Shown here: one piece after another, positions 58,601 to 64,000 of the stretch
Numbering within the stretch: position 1 is the stretch's first letter
Layout of the letters: every line of letters starts with the position of its first letter
NCBI RefSeq assembly: GCF_021018895.1
Contig: NC_079375.1
Span: forward strand, 3,682,560 to 3,746,559
Length of the DNA: 64,000 nt
Direction: 5' to 3'
Source: Seriola aureovittata
Lineage: Eukaryota; Chordata; Actinopteri; Carangiformes; Carangidae
Notes under the pieces: model-generated
Database searches by the model: none
What the model was told of the DNA's origin: nothing
What the model saw: the letters and a program-made list of their open reading frames with translations, nothing else
Program-made: the position numbers and the translations under genes

Positions 58601-60405
58601 ATGTGAAAATTTACGGTATTTTTTTCCCCATGTTAACAGAAGCACAAACCGATGATAAAAAAAAAAACAACCAAAAAAAACAACAACAGCGCGTCTGTAC
58701 AGAGTAACTGAATCATTTTCCTCCGTTCAGTCAGTCTTCATAACTGAGGAAACAGTCAACAAACTTTAAAAGTGTCACAATTCTCAAAGAAAATCAAAAA
58801 CTGGCAATTTTATTGCCAGATTGGAAAAAGAAAAAAAATTCCAAGCACCATATGTTTACACAATCGACACGCGACATCCAGCGCAGGGAAAACTCTAGAA
58901 AAGATTCATTTGATCATTCACATTTGCATAATGTTTTATATTGGTCCATCCGTTGTCACTGCTTATTAGACACCAGGAGCTTCTGGTCTTCTCTTTTTTA
59001 TTTTTTTTATTTTACCGTAATGAGTGAAAAAAGACAAACTATGAAACTATCAACATGCATGTAGCCTCACTGGGAGTTAAGAGGATGAGAAAGGAAAAAG
59101 AAAAACAGGCACTGACCACCAACTATAGCATAAGCAGTGAAAGAGTCTCATAGCTAGTCACTTTAGGTTTAAAAAAAAAAAAAAAAAAAAAGAAAAGAAA
59201 GGAAAGAAAAGAGGACGAATTTCAAGTGTACATCACTAGAAAAATGACACTGACGACGCTCTGAAAAATATTCATCGTTTTTTTTTTTTAAGGTTGTAGG
59301 AAAGCAGGGGAAGGGAGGACTCACCAGATCTAGGTAGGTTCAACAAAATGTCTTTTTTGGCAATATTACAAGCATTTGGGTGGTTAAGAAAATGAAATGT
59401 TAAAAAAAAACAAACAAACAAACAAAAAAAAAAACTGTCAAATCATGGAACCTCTCTAAGATCCAGCTCAGGAAAGATTGCTTACATTTCCCCAATTTAG
59501 AACCAAAAACTTTTTTTTTTTTTTTAATATCGGATTCATAAAAATTTGTCTATTTAAAAAATGTGCATAATAATATTAATCATAACAACAATAATAATAA
59601 TACATGGAAGATTTATTTTGTCGGCGTCTTTTAAGGCCGAGTTCGTGACCCTGTTCCCAATAAGTGACTTGAGGATGATAAGATTTTAGGTAGAAATGAT
59701 AAAAAGGTGCTATGCACCTCAATAGATTCAAGAAAAAAAACAAAATACATCAACATCTGTGAGCCACATCACCACAATCCAATATCTTCTGCAGTTTTTT
59801 GTGGTTTTTTTTAAATAAGTTTTCTCTATGAAAGCAGAGCGAGTTCAACGCAGCGATAGTACTTACGGCATGTTTTCACTTTTTTTTTTTTCTTTTTTTT
59901 CCTCATAAGATCGACTGTGTGTATTTGTTGCATTTACAGTAAGAAAAGTGAGTCTTTAAAAAATTCAGGTAATAAAATGTATTCAGTTAATGCTCATCTG
60001 TTACTACACACTTAAATAACATTCTCTGACAAGTTCAAAATTAGCACTTCAGTAAAGAAAAAAAAAAGGCGAAAGAAACACACACACAAAATCATACCTT
60101 AATTTTGCATTCGAGCAAATGCTCTCACGCAATCTGTTCATGATTCAGAGACAAAATAAACAAAATATAGAAAGAAAAATCAATACAATGGGTACATTAA
60201 ATTAAAAAAAGAACAATTCGCTCTTTTCACGCAGAAAAACGTCGGGTCCACAAAGTTTTCAGGAAGGCAAGTAGAGAAGTAGGAGAGAGGGGCATGTATG
60301 TGTTTGTGTTTATGTGTGTGTGTGTTGTAGACACTGACTGACAGGCGTAGGAGAGGGCAAGAGCCAATGGCGTGCTGTGTAGGGGTCAGAGAGGGCAGGG
60401 CTTGT
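55620..60405 (-). other. ZMYND11: ZMYND11 3' UTR (inferred)
   Basis: AT-rich region without supported genes, directly after the ZMYND11 stop on the minus strand. It extends to a poly(A) signal at 55634-55639. It has many homopolymer A/T runs and no transposon that I recognise, in contrast to the neighbouring DNA. The length (4.8 kb) is inferred; several internal AATAAA signals (for example 55830-55835) could give shorter forms. Confidence 0.5.
55634..55639 (-). terminator. ZMYND11: Candidate ZMYND11 poly(A) signal
   Basis: AATAAA on the minus strand, followed 20-50 nt on by the GT-rich TGTGTTTCCATTTTTTGTTG. It is the farthest good signal before the intergenic MITE. Confidence 0.5.
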
Positions 60406-62713
<2,308 letters not shown>

Positions 62714-64000
62714 CTGATGGACAGGAGAGGAGAGGAGGGAACATGGACGTTTTTATGAAGCCACACAAGAAAAAACTTTCATGTGTCTGAGAAAGGTGAG
62801 GAAATAAAACACTTTTGTACCTTATGTAACAATCTACAACTAATTCTGTTGCAAAGGCTTTAAAGTTATATTAAATAGTAATCATCACAAATGCTCTGAA
62901 GAAACCGAGACTTGTCCAGACTAGTCCAACTGACACTGGATCTTGAAGTTCAATATCTTACACGGTCTATTTTTTTTTTTTTTTTTAATCAGATTACAAT
63001 CAAATGAATGTAAAACTAGGGCTGAACAATATGAAAAAAATAAATCATATTGCGATTTGTGGAGATGGGCATGGTCGGCACACAGCTGCAGGAGAGAGAG
63101 GGGTGTGGAGAGGGCTGATGAGAGCAGTGCCAGGTGAGGTAATGGGTCTATTCTTTTTTAATGCAGTAGCGTGCTGGACCAAAGAGGACTGGCACACGAG
63201 ACACACAGGGCCAACGGCAGCCACAGCGAGCCATGAGAAACAACATAAGAGAGACGGAGTGCGTGCGCCAAAAGGGCTCGGCAAACAAAGACAAGTTTAA
63301 GAGAAGTCTAAGATGAAAGTGTGTGTGTTCAGTCCTCACAATAAAAACATAATTGTTAATGTCAATTGTCTGGTCAGTGTGTGTGTGCTGAGGGAACTCT
63401 CAGTGGCAGCCAGTCCTGCTACACAATTATTTAGGCAGATATTGTGATATGAGTCATGATATTAGTTGGTATGGTCATTTTTACATTTCATTTTCCCTTT
63501 AAAAAAAACCAACCTAAAAATGATGTGATTTTTGTTGCAACAAAGATGTTCCCTGCATCTCTGTAGCACCACAACGCTTCGTTTATGGTCTGTTATTGTG
63601 ACACACTTTACCTTCATCAAAAAAAAAAAATTGCAGCTTCTGCAATTTGGATATTGTGCTTGGCCATATTGTGATTTCGATAATATTTTGATTAAATGTG
63701 CAGCCCTACTTAAAACATATTTAACATAAAATACAATTTTTTTTTTTTTGATACGTATCTGTAACATCAGTAAAAATCCTTCTTCTTACTTATACCATAC
63801 ACGGTTGTATGTAAAGTTTGGGCAGCACTATTTTGTTATGCACTGTTATTTTGTATTTCATGAACTTAAACATCAACACTATCTTTTAAACATCAAGTGA
63901 GAAAAGTAATGCAAGTAACTAAATATAATTTAGCTAATTTTGAATATATGAGAAACTGTCTAACAACATATGTTGCTAAAATCTATTTAAATGCTATGAT
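62714..64000. other. ZMYND11: ZMYND11 intron, partial
   Basis: No further exon recognised up to the window end. It contains a hAT-like MITE (63018-63707). Confidence 0.7.
63018..63707. mobile_element. hAT-like MITE with AGGGCTG termini
   Basis: AGGGCTGAACAATATG at the left and ...ATGTGCAGCCCT at the right are imperfect inverted repeats (AGGGCTG.ACA). Subterminal ATATTGCGATT/ATTGTGATTTCGAT motifs are typical of a MITE family very common in fish. No coding capacity; target duplication not resolved. Confidence 0.7.

Overview
The window is vertebrate nuclear DNA, almost certainly from a percomorph-type teleost. The evidence is short exons with GT/AG borders and fish-typical coding sequence, very abundant (TG)n/(CA)n microsatellites, and fish-type mobile elements (Tc1-like transposon, tRNA-derived SINE, hAT-type MITEs, L2-like tails). 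There are no bacterial features.

Two protein genes are present, both partial and convergent. Positions 1970-36762 (+) carry the 3' two thirds of DIP2C (disco-interacting protein 2 homolog C): 26 constitutive exons giving 1094 complete codons and the stop, plus two in-frame candidate cassette exons (51 nt at 6890-6940, 30 nt at 30125-30154). A 3' UTR of about 3 kb follows, with a strong poly(A) signal at 39817. The visible part covers most of the first and all of the second fatty-acyl-AMP-ligase-like domain; the N-terminal DMAP1-binding region and the start of domain 1 lie before the window. Positions 60406-62713 (-) carry the last three coding exons of ZMYND11 (coiled coil plus C-terminal MYND zinc finger). 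Its 3' UTR probably runs down to about 55620. DIP2C and ZMYND11 are also tail-to-tail neighbours on human 10p15.3, which supports the DIP2C rather than DIP2A/DIP2B call.

The space between the genes (about 39.84-55.6 kb) is repeat DNA. A truncated Tc1-like transposon (40018-52192, minus strand) appears split by an insertion of about 11 kb. The insertion has short inverted ends and holds a 9.7-kb satellite array (about 41998-51690). The array has a ~35-bp monomer and a ~1.15-kb higher-order unit that includes a tRNA-like module present eight times. The right-hand 1.62 kb (end of the array plus the right half of the transposon) is tandemly duplicated (51439-53054 and 53055-54674).

DIP2C introns hold several structured signals: microsatellites directly against splice sites, near-identical inverted repeats flanking exons 14-16, dispersed repeats carrying perfect oestrogen-response-element palindromes, a perfect 15-bp hairpin and a degenerate minisatellite. 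Exons are numbered within this window. Residue numbers count from the first complete codon of window exon 1.
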